From Moorena sp. SS36440bin_2 (GTDB lineage: Bacteria; Cyanobacteriota; Cyanobacteriia; Cyanobacteriales; Coleofasciculaceae), in the NCBI GenBank assembly GCA_011524395.1, contig WTKN01000117.1, forward strand, positions 1 to 52,840: a stretch of 52,840 bases of DNA, given 5' to 3'. Shown here in pieces: positions 26,868-35,783 of the stretch. The position numbers and the translations under genes are program-made. The number at the start of each line of letters is the position of its first letter. Positions within the stretch are counted from its first letter, which is position 1. Below the pieces are notes generated by a model. That model was not told the DNA's origin. It saw nothing but the letters and a program-made list of their open reading frames with translations, and searched no databases.

Positions 26868-28025
26868 ATGAACAGAAAAGTTTCCCTAGTTGTCAGTGAC
26901 TTGTCCGGTGGTGGTGCTATCCGGGCATTTTTGCTCGGACAAGTCCTGAAAAAGCTTAACTATGCCATAGAGATTGTGGGATTTATGTTTGGGAAGGAGT
27001 TATATGCAACTCCTCCTTCGGGTTTTACCATTACTTCAGTCCCTGGTGGTAAATATCCTCGAGTCTTAACCGCTGCCCGAGACCTGTTAAAAAAGATAGA
27101 TGGCGATATTATCTATGCCGTAAAACCCAAACCCACCAGTTTTGGTCTGTCTGTGCTGAAAAAGTTTACTAGCCGTCGTCCAATCATCCTAGATATGGAT
27201 GATTGGGAACTAAGTTGGTATGGTGGCGACCAATGGCAGTATCGTCCGAGTCTTAAACAGTTCGGTAGGGATATTCTTACCAAAGATGGTCAATTGAGAT
27301 ATCCAGACCATCCCCTATATATCAAATGGGTAGAAAACTTGATTAATTATGCTGACGCTATCACTATAGATACTCAGTTTCTTAAGGAACGCTTCGGTGG
27401 TGTTTATCTATCTAATGGTAAAGATACCGATCTGTTTGACCCCGAGCAGTATGACCCAGAACTCAGCCGCAAGCGTTATGGGTTATCGGAGTATCGGGTG
27501 CTAATGTTTCCTGGTGCGCCACGACCCCACAAAGGAGTTGAAGATGTTTTAATAGCGCTAGAGTCTCTCAATCAGCCAGACTTAAGATTGGTGATTGTCG
27601 GAGGCAGTCCCTATGATGATTATGATCAACAACTCATCAAAAAATGGGGACGTTGGATTATTAAATTGCCCAGAACCCCAGTCGAAGAAATGCCAGAGGT
27701 TCTGTCAGCAGCTCATATTGTGGTGGTTCCCCAGCGAGATACTCTGGCGGCTAGAGCTCAGTTTCCTTTAAAATTGACAGATGGTATGGCAATGGCTAAG
27801 CCAGTTTTGTCTACCCGTATTGGGGATATCCCAACTATTTTAGGTGATACCGGTTATCTGGTTGAGCCTAGTTCGCCACAACAACTAGCTGAGGGGATTC
27901 AAGAGATATTTCAGAATCTAGATGCTGCCAATCATAAAGGACTTCAAGCCAGGGAGCTATGCGTAAAGTACCATAGTGTTGATGCCATGGCGGCAGTTCT
28001 TGCAGATGTTATTGCTGATTTATAA
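26868..28025 (+). CDS. Family-4-like glycosyltransferase
   Basis: This GT-B-fold retaining glycosyltransferase has a glycine-rich N-terminal acceptor domain (LVVSDLSGGGAIRAFLLGQV). Its GT4 donor domain is marked by MFPGAPRPHKGVEDVL and LPLxxxxGMAMAKP-like RAQFPLKLTDGMAMAKPVLS. The ATG at 26868 (MNRKVSLVV) is preferred to the upstream GTG (26844). 385 residues, cytoplasmic or membrane-associated. It lies between galE and an ABC exporter, so it likely builds a glycan or glycolipid exported by the latter. Donor and acceptor are not readable. Confidence 0.85.
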   Translation: MNRKVSLVVSDLSGGGAIRAFLLGQVLKKLNYAIEIVGFMFGKELYATPPSGFTITSVPGGKYPRVLTAARDLLKKIDGDIIYAVKPKPTSFGLSVLKKFTSRRPIILDMDDWELSWYGGDQWQYRPSLKQFGRDILTKDGQLRYPDHPLYIKWVENLINYADAITIDTQFLKERFGGVYLSNGKDTDLFDPEQYDPELSRKRYGLSEYRVLMFPGAPRPHKGVEDVLIALESLNQPDLRLVIVGGSPYDDYDQQLIKKWGRWIIKLPRTPVEEMPEVLSAAHIVVVPQRDTLAARAQFPLKLTDGMAMAKPVLSTRIGDIPTILGDTGYLVEPSSPQQLAEGIQEIFQNLDAANHKGLQARELCVKYHSVDAMAAVLADVIADL

Positions 28026-28170
28026 TCTGCTAAGCTGTTCAACATAATATAATTTGGCTCACTAAGTAACAGCTTTTTTGTTGACTGTTTATGCTTGAAT
28101 AGAGCACACGTAAGTCTTCCCATTTAGCAACAGTCAACAGTCAACACTCAACAGTAAAGAAACAGTAATC

Positions 28171-30207
28171 ATGTCTCCTAATCGATTACTCCTAAGCTAC
28201 GCACTACGCCATCCTATCTTGATTGTCTTGACTGTCTTGCTGGGATTTTCCAGTGCCATGTTTAACAGTGTTGGTACAACCATAATTGTGCCGTTAGTCC
28301 TGGAATTTTTAGGTCAAAAGAAACTAGAGCTAAGCAAAGCCCCGCCTATCATTCAGAAAACCATGGGTCTTTTTGATGGCTTTGAAGGGGGCGATCGCTT
28401 GCTGATTATGGTACTTATAGTTCTCTTAGCCATTATCCTGAAAAATGTAGCTAACTATGTCAATATATTAGTGTCTACCTATTTCTCCAAAAAATTAATT
28501 AATACCTTTCGTAAAGAAGGGATTAAATTACTCTTGGATGTGGATATTGATTTTTATGCTAAGACCAAAATTGGTGATATTATAAATCGGATTAGTCAAG
28601 AAATTGGTCGAGCCGCAAATGCCATTAAAATTGCTATTCAATTATTTACGACAGTAATCACGATATTTGTATTTGTATTTCTTTTAATATCGATTTCGTG
28701 GCAACTCACTATCGCAACAAGCATTCTATTATTTGGCGTTTTCATTTTTAATCAATTTTTTGTTAAGCGTTCTAAGAATTTTGGAAAAATCCTATCAGAA
28801 AAATCTAGAAAATATTCAGGATCATTACTGGAAATATTAACGGGAATTAGGTTGATAAAATCAGTTAGTAATGAACAAGATGAATATCAACGAATTGAAA
28901 AAGTTATTGATGAACGTGAACAGGCTGAGTTTGAATCCCAGGCTAATTTTGCGGCAATTAACCCCATTAATGAAGTTTCGGGAATATTGGCAATTTTAGC
29001 CATCGTCTTTGTGGGTAAAAATCTACTGTTGCAAGATAGTACAGCAGAAGAACTGGAAGCGATATCTACTGTTTTGGGGATTTATTTGTTCTTACTATTC
29101 CGTTTGTTACCAGTAATTAGTCAGTTGAATGGGCAAAGAAGTCGGTTTGCTAATGTGTCTGCTAGTACAGCAATCGTGGCTGATTTTTTGCGGCGAGACA
29201 ACAAACCGATCATGAGCAATGGTAAAAATATCTACACCAAGCTATCCCAAGAAATTCGCATTGAAAATCTCTCGTTTGCCTATCCTGGTCATCAGGATTT
29301 GGTAATCAATGGGGTTAATTTGTCGATTCCTAAAGGCACTACTATGGCATTGGTAGGTGCTTCCGGTGCCGGTAAGTCAACCTTGGCAGATTTGTTGCCA
29401 CGATTTTATGACCCAGTTGAAGGACGAATCACGATCGATGGCACAGATTTGAAGGATTACGATATCCGTTCCCTCAGACAAGCTATGGGGGTTGTCAGTC
29501 AGGATACGTTTTTATTTAATAATTCCGTGCGCAACAATATTGCTTATGGAATGAAAGATGTTACCGAGGAAGATATTATTGCAGCAGCTAAACGAGCCAA
29601 TGCCTATGAATTTATCATTGAATTACCCCAAGGGTTTGATACCAAAGTAGGCGATCGTGGTGTACTATTATCCGGTGGACAACGTCAACGTATGGCTATT
29701 GCCCGGGCACTGCTGCGGAATCCAGATATTTTAATTTTAGATGAAGCAACCAGTGCCTTAGATACGGTTTCCGAACGGTTAGTACAACAAGCTATTGATG
29801 AACTCTGTCGCGATCGCACAACGGTAGTGATTGCTCACCGACTGTCCACGATCCAAAAAGCTCATCAAATCGTGGTTATGGACAAAGGGCAAGTGGTTGA
29901 GATTGGCACCCATGAGGAATTGCTTAACAAGGAGGGTTACTACTCTCGTTTGTACAAGATGCAGTTTGAGCACAATAGCGATGGAGAGGTTAAAAATGTC
30001 GTAAAAAAGGAGTTAGTCAAGACCTCCCATGAAGTGCGAACTCACCTGACCCCAATGATTGTTTGCTTGCAGTTAGTGGTTAATGACCTAGTGGATACCC
30101 CTCAGGAACGTCATGAATTAACTGAAGAAGCCTATCACTCAGCAGTTCGTCTGCTGAAAACGTTGGAGTATTTAGAAGAAAACTCAGCTATAAAATCAAT
30201 AGCCTGA
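28171..30207 (+). CDS. ABC exporter (MsbA/HepA type) with HisKA-like C-terminal tail
   Basis: This is a half-transporter with an N-terminal six-helix TMD (residues ~15-320) and an NBD. Walker A is GASGAGKST (near 396), signature LSGGQRQRMAIARAL, Walker B ILILDEATSALD and the H-loop is in VVIAHRLST. Such exporters move lipids, lipid-linked glycans or glycolipids outwards. The usual end (about residue 600) is followed by ~70 extra residues. These read TSHEVRTHLTPMIVCLQLV then LTEEAYHSAVRLLKTLEYLE, which resembles the phosphoacceptor helix hairpin of histidine kinases (His620), but no HATPase domain follows. Three bases separate its stop from the GTG of the GH116 gene, so they are cotranscribed. 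Confidence 0.9.
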   Translation: MSPNRLLLSYALRHPILIVLTVLLGFSSAMFNSVGTTIIVPLVLEFLGQKKLELSKAPPIIQKTMGLFDGFEGGDRLLIMVLIVLLAIILKNVANYVNILVSTYFSKKLINTFRKEGIKLLLDVDIDFYAKTKIGDIINRISQEIGRAANAIKIAIQLFTTVITIFVFVFLLISISWQLTIATSILLFGVFIFNQFFVKRSKNFGKILSEKSRKYSGSLLEILTGIRLIKSVSNEQDEYQRIEKVIDEREQAEFESQANFAAINPINEVSGILAILAIVFVGKNLLLQDSTAEELEAISTVLGIYLFLLFRLLPVISQLNGQRSRFANVSASTAIVADFLRRDNKPIMSNGKNIYTKLSQEIRIENLSFAYPGHQDLVINGVNLSIPKGTTMALVGASGAGKSTLADLLPRFYDPVEGRITIDGTDLKDYDIRSLRQAMGVVSQDTFLFNNSVRNNIAYGMKDVTEEDIIAAAKRANAYEFIIELPQGFDTKVGDRGVLLSGGQRQRMAIARALLRNPDILILDEATSALDTVSERLVQQAIDELCRDRTTVVIAHRLSTIQKAHQIVVMDKGQVVEIGTHEELLNKEGYYSRLYKMQFEHNSDGEVKNVVKKELVKTSHEVRTHLTPMIVCLQLVVNDLVDTPQERHELTEEAYHSAVRLLKTLEYLEENSAIKSIA

Positions 30208-30210
30208 TTT

Positions 30211-32661
30211 GTGATCCCTGTAATGATATATCAACAACCACGCCCAAAAATTCCTGAGTGTAGCTGGCAACGCCCCCTGGGACTAGGCTGGGATAACCCT
30301 TATACTGTCCGTTACCCAAGTAATCTTGATGATGGTCCCTGGCACGGCATGCCCTTGGGTGGATTTGGGGCTGGTTGTATTGGTCGCTCTCCCCGAGGAG
30401 ATTTTAATTTATGGCACTTGGATGGGGGAGAACACATCTTTAAAAGTCTCGCCCCTTGTCAATTTAGTGTATTTGAACAACCAGAGCATTCTCAGCCGAT
30501 GGCTTATGGGTTATGTACTCAACCACCAGAGGATGGTCAGCTAGGCTCTTGGCAATGGTATCCAACACAAGGCAAAGGTGAGGAAAACAGCTCAGAGGTT
30601 TCTGGTCACTACCATGCTTTGTATCCTCGCAGTTGGTTTACCTATAAAAATGTCTTTCAGACTGAACTAACCTGTGAGCAGTTTTCCCCAATTTGGGCAG
30701 GATGTTATCAGGAAAGTAGTTACCCAGTGGCGGTGTTTGAGTGGACGGCTCACAACCCTACTGATACCCCCATTACCCTTAGCATCATGCTCACGTGGCA
30801 GAATATGGTGGGTTGGTTTAGCAATGCAATTAAAAATCCCGAGGTGCGGGTAAGGGATGATGGCAGCCCGGTGTATGAGTACCAGCCTCGGTGGGGAGAT
30901 AGTACGGGGAATTTCAATCAGTGGATTGTGGATCACTATCGGGTCGGATTTGTTCTAGACCGGGTGAGACTGGGGGATGAGATTAAAGAAGGGGAAGGGC
31001 AATTGTGCCTGGCTACAGTTACTAATCCCAGTATGGAGGTGTTTTACCACGGTCGCTGGAATCCAGTGGGTGATGGTGCAGAGGTTTGGGATACCTTTGC
31101 TACGGATGGTAGCTTGGTAGACCATCAAGATGAAACCCCAGCGGCACCAGGAGAACAAATTGCGTGCGCGATCGCAATTCGCTTCACCCTTCGTCCAGGT
31201 AAAACCTGCAAAATTCCTTTTATTCTGGCTTGGGACTTCCCGGTGACAGAATTTAAATTAGGTATTAACTATTACCGGAGATACACGGACTTTTTTGGAC
31301 GCAACGGTAATAATGGCTGGTCAATGGTGCGCACTGCTCTCAAGCACCATGATCTGTGGCGAGAAAAAATTGAATCATGGCAAGAACCGATCTTAAATCA
31401 GCAGGATTTACCGAATTGGTTCAAGATGGCCTTGTTTAATGAGCTTTACTTGCTCACCGATGGCGGTACTCTCTGGACGGCAGCAACTGAACTTGACCCA
31501 ATTGGACAGTTTGGTGTATTGGAATGTCTAGATTACCGTTGGTACGAAAGCCTGGATGTGAGGCTCTATGGTTCTTTTGCCCTAGCAATGCTGTGGCCGA
31601 AACTGGATAAAGCGGTGCTAGAAGCCTTTGCCCGAGCTATTCCGACTAGCGATGAAACACTGCGTATTATTGGATACAACCAAGCTCAAGCTGTACGTAA
31701 AATTGCGGATGCTACTCCCCATGACCTAGGAGCTCCCAATGAGCATCCTTGGCAACAAACTAATTATACTAGCTACCAGGATTGTAACCAGTGGAAAGAT
31801 TTAGCTAGTGACTTTGTCTTACAAGTTTATCGGGATTTTGTTTTTTCTAGCGCTACAGATATAGAGTTTTTGTGGGAGTGCTGGTCATCCATTGTCAAGG
31901 CACTGGCTTATCTCAAGGGGTTTGACCAAGATGGGGATGGGATACCAGAAAACTATGGCGCACCAGATCAGACCTTTGATGATTGGCGATTGCAGGGAGT
32001 AAGTGCTTACTGTGGAGGGTTGTGGTTAGCGGCCTTGGAGAGTGCGATCGCAATTGGAGAAATTCTGACCAAGAATTATCCACCAACATCCCCATTAGTA
32101 GAAGTACCTGACCTTGATTCTATTCAAGACACCATTGACTGCTATCGCCAGTGGTTAGCACAAGCTATGCCAATTTATCAAGAAAAGCTGTGGAATGGTC
32201 AGTACTATCAACTAGATAGTGAAAGTGGGTCAGATGTGGTGATGGCAGACCAGTTGTGTGGTCAATTTTATGCTCAGTTACTGAGATTACCGGATATTGT
32301 ACCACCAGAGTGTACTCTCTCAGCCCTCAAGACTGTGTATGATGCCTGTTTTTTAAAGTTCCATGAGGGTCAACTGGGAGCAGTTAATGGAGTCAGACCC
32401 GATGGCACACCAGAAGATCCCGATGCGACTCATCCGATGGAAGTCTGGACAGGAATTAATTTTGGATTAGCAGCATTTCTGATTCAGCAAGGCATGAAAG
32501 ATGAAGCTTTACGTATAACTGAAGCAGTGGTAAGGCAGGTTTATGATCATGGCTTGCAATTTAGGACACCAGAAGCGATTACAGCAGTAGGGACATTCCG
32601 GGCTAGTCACTATTTGCGAGCCATGGGGATTTGGGCAGTTTATTTAATCCTTAACGGATAA
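30211..32661 (+). CDS. GH116 beta-glucosidase (GBA2-like glucosylceramidase)
   Basis: This 816-residue enzyme is of the non-lysosomal glucosylceramidase family (GBA2 N-terminal beta-sandwich plus DUF608 (alpha/alpha)6 barrel). The start is GTG at 30211, or ATG at 30223. The opening GMPLGGFGAGCIGRSPRGDF is characteristic. The likely nucleophile is Glu438 in FGVLECLDYRWYESLDVR and the acid/base Asp590 in GAPDQTFDDW. Their 152-residue separation equals that of E441/D593 in the characterised TxGH116. It cleaves beta-glucosides, perhaps glucolipids. No signal peptide, so cytoplasmic. It is coupled to the ABC exporter, suggesting turnover or quality control of the exported glycolipid. Confidence 0.92.
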   Translation: MIPVMIYQQPRPKIPECSWQRPLGLGWDNPYTVRYPSNLDDGPWHGMPLGGFGAGCIGRSPRGDFNLWHLDGGEHIFKSLAPCQFSVFEQPEHSQPMAYGLCTQPPEDGQLGSWQWYPTQGKGEENSSEVSGHYHALYPRSWFTYKNVFQTELTCEQFSPIWAGCYQESSYPVAVFEWTAHNPTDTPITLSIMLTWQNMVGWFSNAIKNPEVRVRDDGSPVYEYQPRWGDSTGNFNQWIVDHYRVGFVLDRVRLGDEIKEGEGQLCLATVTNPSMEVFYHGRWNPVGDGAEVWDTFATDGSLVDHQDETPAAPGEQIACAIAIRFTLRPGKTCKIPFILAWDFPVTEFKLGINYYRRYTDFFGRNGNNGWSMVRTALKHHDLWREKIESWQEPILNQQDLPNWFKMALFNELYLLTDGGTLWTAATELDPIGQFGVLECLDYRWYESLDVRLYGSFALAMLWPKLDKAVLEAFARAIPTSDETLRIIGYNQAQAVRKIADATPHDLGAPNEHPWQQTNYTSYQDCNQWKDLASDFVLQVYRDFVFSSATDIEFLWECWSSIVKALAYLKGFDQDGDGIPENYGAPDQTFDDWRLQGVSAYCGGLWLAALESAIAIGEILTKNYPPTSPLVEVPDLDSIQDTIDCYRQWLAQAMPIYQEKLWNGQYYQLDSESGSDVVMADQLCGQFYAQLLRLPDIVPPECTLSALKTVYDACFLKFHEGQLGAVNGVRPDGTPEDPDATHPMEVWTGINFGLAAFLIQQGMKDEALRITEAVVRQVYDHGLQFRTPEAITAVGTFRASHYLRAMGIWAVYLILNG

Positions 32662-33495
32662 TACCAACTAGAAAAAGACAGGTAATGGCGGGGGTTGTGT
32701 ACCCTTAGTTATGCGATTAGTCATGGGATGCTCCTTGGCCAAAAGGCCACGCTACGCGAATGGAGCTGCTAAGCGATTGGCCGTAGGCCACGCTACGCGA
32801 AAGCACTGCCAAACTACAAGCGAAATGGGCTAATCAGTGGTTTCTCAGGTGCGACCCGTGGCGAATTTAATTTTTAATGGGTCAAGCGCACCTAAACAAA
32901 ACATCCGATAGCAAAATTTTCTAATGTCCTGATGATGAACTGACCAATAAGAAGGTTGCTAAGGGAGCAAGCCTGATTGGCATTCCAAGCTACAGAAGCT
33001 TGGGTATCATCAGGATGATAGTTAATTTTATTGCTGTTTCGGTAAATTTTTTACCTGGTTGAGTGATTTTTTCTCTGCCAGAGGTTATTTTAACATAGTG
33101 AAACCAACCTTGGCAATAATTTGCTTTGGTTTCGCTACTCTTCAACTGCTCTCTACATAAAATCAAGGATTTTAGGAGTAAAGTCAGTCAAACAGATTTG
33201 TTACTTATAACCATTGAGCTATCCGCATTTAACCAGTCAGTTTTTCAATAAATGAAAACTTAGGAATTGGGCTGAGGGGAGCGATTACATGAGTTATCTT
33301 GGAAAACCTTGGCCTTGGCCTATTGGCCACGCTACGCGAATGGGCCACGCTACGCGAACAATCAGCGGATAGCTGATAGCTCTAGCCTGAATGCTTACTG
33401 TTCCGTTAGTCTAAATTTCGGGAATTATCTAAGTATAGGCTCTGAGTTTGAGTGATCAATATACAGATAAAACAAACAATTAAGAGGATCAAATA
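32662..33495. repeat. Repeat-dense gap with REP copies, GCGACCC palindrome and structured element
   Basis: REP copies of GGCCAAAAGGCCACGCTACG lie at 32733-32760 and 32779-32801, with two more at 33306-33358. A GGTGCGACCCGTGGCGAATT ... GGGTCAAGCGCACC palindromic copy is at 32849-32893. The structured element at 32925-33017 is listed separately. No protein gene is supported. Confidence 0.8.
32925..33017. ncRNA. Candidate structured RNA, three-way junction
   Basis: The closing stem P1 pairs TCCTGATGAT (32927-32936) with ATCATCAGGA (33006-33015), extendable by two G-U pairs to 32925/33017. Inside are two arms. P2 is CCAAT (32944-32948)/ATTGG (32976-32980), topped by GGTTGCT/AGCAA-CC (32954-32960/32966-32973, one bulged G) with loop AAGGG. 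P3 is CCAAGCT (32985-32991)/AGCTTGG (32997-33003) with loop ACAGA. All pairs were checked by hand. Both strands would fold, so the strand is open. No known RNA family was recognised. Confidence 0.5.
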
Positions 33496-33741
33496 ATGAA
33501 ATTCACTTACCGTGGTATTACCTATGAAAATGAACCAGTAACTTTTGAGATGAAATCAGAAAAAATTGTTGGTAAGTATCGTGGGGTCCGTTGGCGACAG
33601 CCAAAGCTCAACGGTGTTCTTTTACCGGAAGCGATCGCAAAATTAAAGTATCGTGGGGCATATTATCTTCACGTTGTTTGGGGTAAACCGATTGATTTTA
33701 CTAAGCAACCTTACCGACCTCACTATCCTTGTTCTAAATAG
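33496..33741 (+). CDS. DUF4278 protein
   Basis: This 81-residue cyanobacterial protein has the typical opening MKFTYRGITYE and a second YRG-containing half (LKYRGAYYLHVVW), with YRGVRWR between. These YRG-centred modules define DUF4278. GAGG precedes the ATG by 8 bases. Function unknown. A HIP1-type GCGATCGC lies in the middle of the gene. Confidence 0.85.
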   Translation: MKFTYRGITYENEPVTFEMKSEKIVGKYRGVRWRQPKLNGVLLPEAIAKLKYRGAYYLHVVWGKPIDFTKQPYRPHYPCSK

Positions 33742-34446
33742 CTAAGCTATTAGCTTGTTCGGTATCAGCTATAGGGAAAATTGGGGTTAGCTGAATGCTT
33801 AGATACATAAGCTATAGAGTATCTTAAAATTGTTCATTAAGTTTAGCTTTGGGTCATCCACCATACCAACACTATTACTAAAGTAAGGCAAAAGGCTTCC
33901 ATCGGAATTGGCTTTCATTGGTTCCCCAAATTGCTACAATACCTTACACAATACTATAGATGCTTTAAATGCCTTCCCCTAGGGGTGCGGGAAGCCGGTT
34001 ATATCCTTGGGACGCTTCTGAAACAAGAAAACCTTGGCCAAAAGGCCACGCTAAGCGAATGGATGATTGATTCAGCTAGTGCGCCTCCTTATAGCTATAA
34101 ACTGCTAGCGAAAACCAGGTTATGATATAGATTAGTAGCCAAAGACTAACTAATCGAAACTAATAACCGTTCGCGTAGCGTGGCCTTTTGGCCATGGATG
34201 GATATGGCTGGAAGCTCCACCCCTGCACCGGACAACGGAAGTTCAGAAGCCTTTGTCCTTCTCAGGAGAAGGACAAAGGCTTCTGAAAGAAAGTCAAAAA
34301 CATTGATATTTAGATACTGGGAATTAGCATTTGTCTCTGACTAACTGATTCAGAAGCGAATAGTAGCAGGTGCTCACAAAATTTTTACGATATCCACGCT
34401 AAAGTAATTCTAGTTAAGAGGTTTTGAGTTTTATTCGATAGTGATT
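33742..34446. repeat. Gap with REP copies and a perfect 22-bp inverted repeat
   Basis: A REP copy at 34032-34059 (one mismatch from the 28-base consensus) lies within the unsupported frame 33931-34125, and an inverted REP copy is at 34170-34194. The perfect inverted repeat at 34242-34287 is listed separately. Confidence 0.6.
34242..34287. repeat. Perfect 22-bp inverted repeat (46 bp)
   Basis: The arms 34242-34263 and 34266-34287 are exactly complementary, starting TTCAGAAGCCTTTGTCCTTC, with only AG between them. No T-run follows on either strand, so a standard terminator is unlikely. Confidence 0.9.
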
Positions 34447-35250
34447 ATGTCCCATCATCTCATCTTCAGAGAATCACGGACTCAGGTTTCTGTACCTGTA
34501 AAAATTGCATCTTCACCTCCATCTACCATTCCCAAGACCTCTGTCTCTGCTGGGCAACTGGGGAATTTGAACCATTGGATTTTTGTGTCTATTGGACTAA
34601 CTTTAGTGGTGATTGGATTAGTGGTGTATGGTAAGCTCCAATTCAAGGATAAGGACAAAAAGCTGAAATTGGAGCAGTATAAAACTGCTGATCTTCGGAA
34701 AAAGTTAAAGCTGGCGCTTAATACTATCCGGAAAATGGAATCCAATCCTGATTTGGTTCACTCGCGGGAATTTAATCTGGACTACCTCAGAATGCGAATG
34801 GAAGAAGAAGTATTCCACTTTGCAGTTATCAATCAAATTAAAATTAGAATAAAACAGTTAATCAGTATAGCATTACGACCTACTCAAGACTCTAGAAATG
34901 TTATCGGTGTTGCTAGTACGTCAGGTCGTCAAATTAATGAAACATTTGATGTTAAGTACGAAACAGAAATTCGAGGGAAACGCAGTGTAGGAGTGCTTTT
35001 CCGCATTCAAGTTAAATTAATGAAATTACCCACTCAACGCACTTCGGCAACCGTTAGCCAAATTATTGATTGTATTGAAACATTTCTTAGTCCAGATGCA
35101 GAAAATGATACCTGGCAACCAACAATTCAAGGACGTATTGTTTGCATGCGTTGGGATCAAAAGGCAAAACCAACGCCATTATTAGTATTGGAACAATCCA
35201 CTGAAGGGGTTAACGTTACTCTAAGAACCAAACGAGTTGGTATGACATAA
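34447..35250 (+). CDS. Membrane-anchored conserved cyanobacterial protein
   Basis: The protein has 267 residues. A disordered N-terminus is followed by one TM helix (HWIFVSIGLTLVVIGLVVYG, about residues 40-60), a short charged coiled coil (KDKKLKLEQYKTADLRKKLK) and a conserved globular C-terminal domain (EEEVFHFAVINQIKIRIKQL to TPLLVLEQSTEGVNV). The globular part looks strongly conserved, and I recall similar cyanobacterial proteins without a function. The ATG at 34447 is chosen over the GTG at 34441. Single gene, no operon partner. Confidence 0.75.
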   Translation: MSHHLIFRESRTQVSVPVKIASSPPSTIPKTSVSAGQLGNLNHWIFVSIGLTLVVIGLVVYGKLQFKDKDKKLKLEQYKTADLRKKLKLALNTIRKMESNPDLVHSREFNLDYLRMRMEEEVFHFAVINQIKIRIKQLISIALRPTQDSRNVIGVASTSGRQINETFDVKYETEIRGKRSVGVLFRIQVKLMKLPTQRTSATVSQIIDCIETFLSPDAENDTWQPTIQGRIVCMRWDQKAKPTPLLVLEQSTEGVNVTLRTKRVGMT

Positions 35251-35783
35251 TACCAATTTTATTCATAAAAGTTCTCAATGGTTTTAGGGAATAGAGAGTA
35301 GGGAGTAGGGAGTGTGGGGAAATGGGGAGATGGGGAGATGGGGAGATAAAATTGGTATTAGCAATTAGCCATTAGCCATTAGTTATTACCGATTACCAAT
35401 TACCGATTTCCCAAGCTTTGTCAGCCATGCAAAGCGCGAGTGGGGGTTTCCCCCAAGACCGTAATGGTCCGTTTGACCCGTAATTCAATTCGCCACGGGT
35501 CGCACCTGAGGCATCGCTACAATATCGAACGCGCCCCCCGTGGCCATTCCCGTAGCGTGGCCATAGGCCAAGGCTTTTGTTACCGGACATAATATTTGCC
35601 AGTCAATCTACCTATAGGGTGCCTTATTAAGGCACCCTACTATTTATATAGTTTGGTTTCCAGTTTGATTTAAGTCCTCTTTGGGTATTCCTTAACCAAC
35701 TTTTTAAACAGGCTTTCATAATCTTAATAAAGTTAATAAATTGATTAAGATACTATAGATAATAAACGAGTAAAATACTCAAA
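35251..35783. repeat. Repeat-only gap
   Basis: Bases 35292-35347 are GGGGAGAT/GGGAGTA heptamer-type repeats and 35353-35406 are ATTAGCC/ATTACCA repeats. A GTGGGGGTTTCCCCCAAGAC hairpin lies around 35442. GTAATTCAATTCGCCACGGG with TCGCACC is a half copy of the GCGACCC palindrome. A REP pair lies at 35527-35574. A perfect palindrome of 11-bp arms (AGGGTGCCTTA, T, TAAGGCACCCT) lies at 35616-35638. Confidence 0.8.

Noticed and set aside
32927-32945. CTGATGA as a hammerhead ribozyme core
   Set aside because: No CGAAA or matching third-stem junction is present; the bases are better explained as paired in stem P1.
33931-34125. 64-residue plus-strand frame
   Set aside because: It includes a REP copy and has no ribosome binding site or family.
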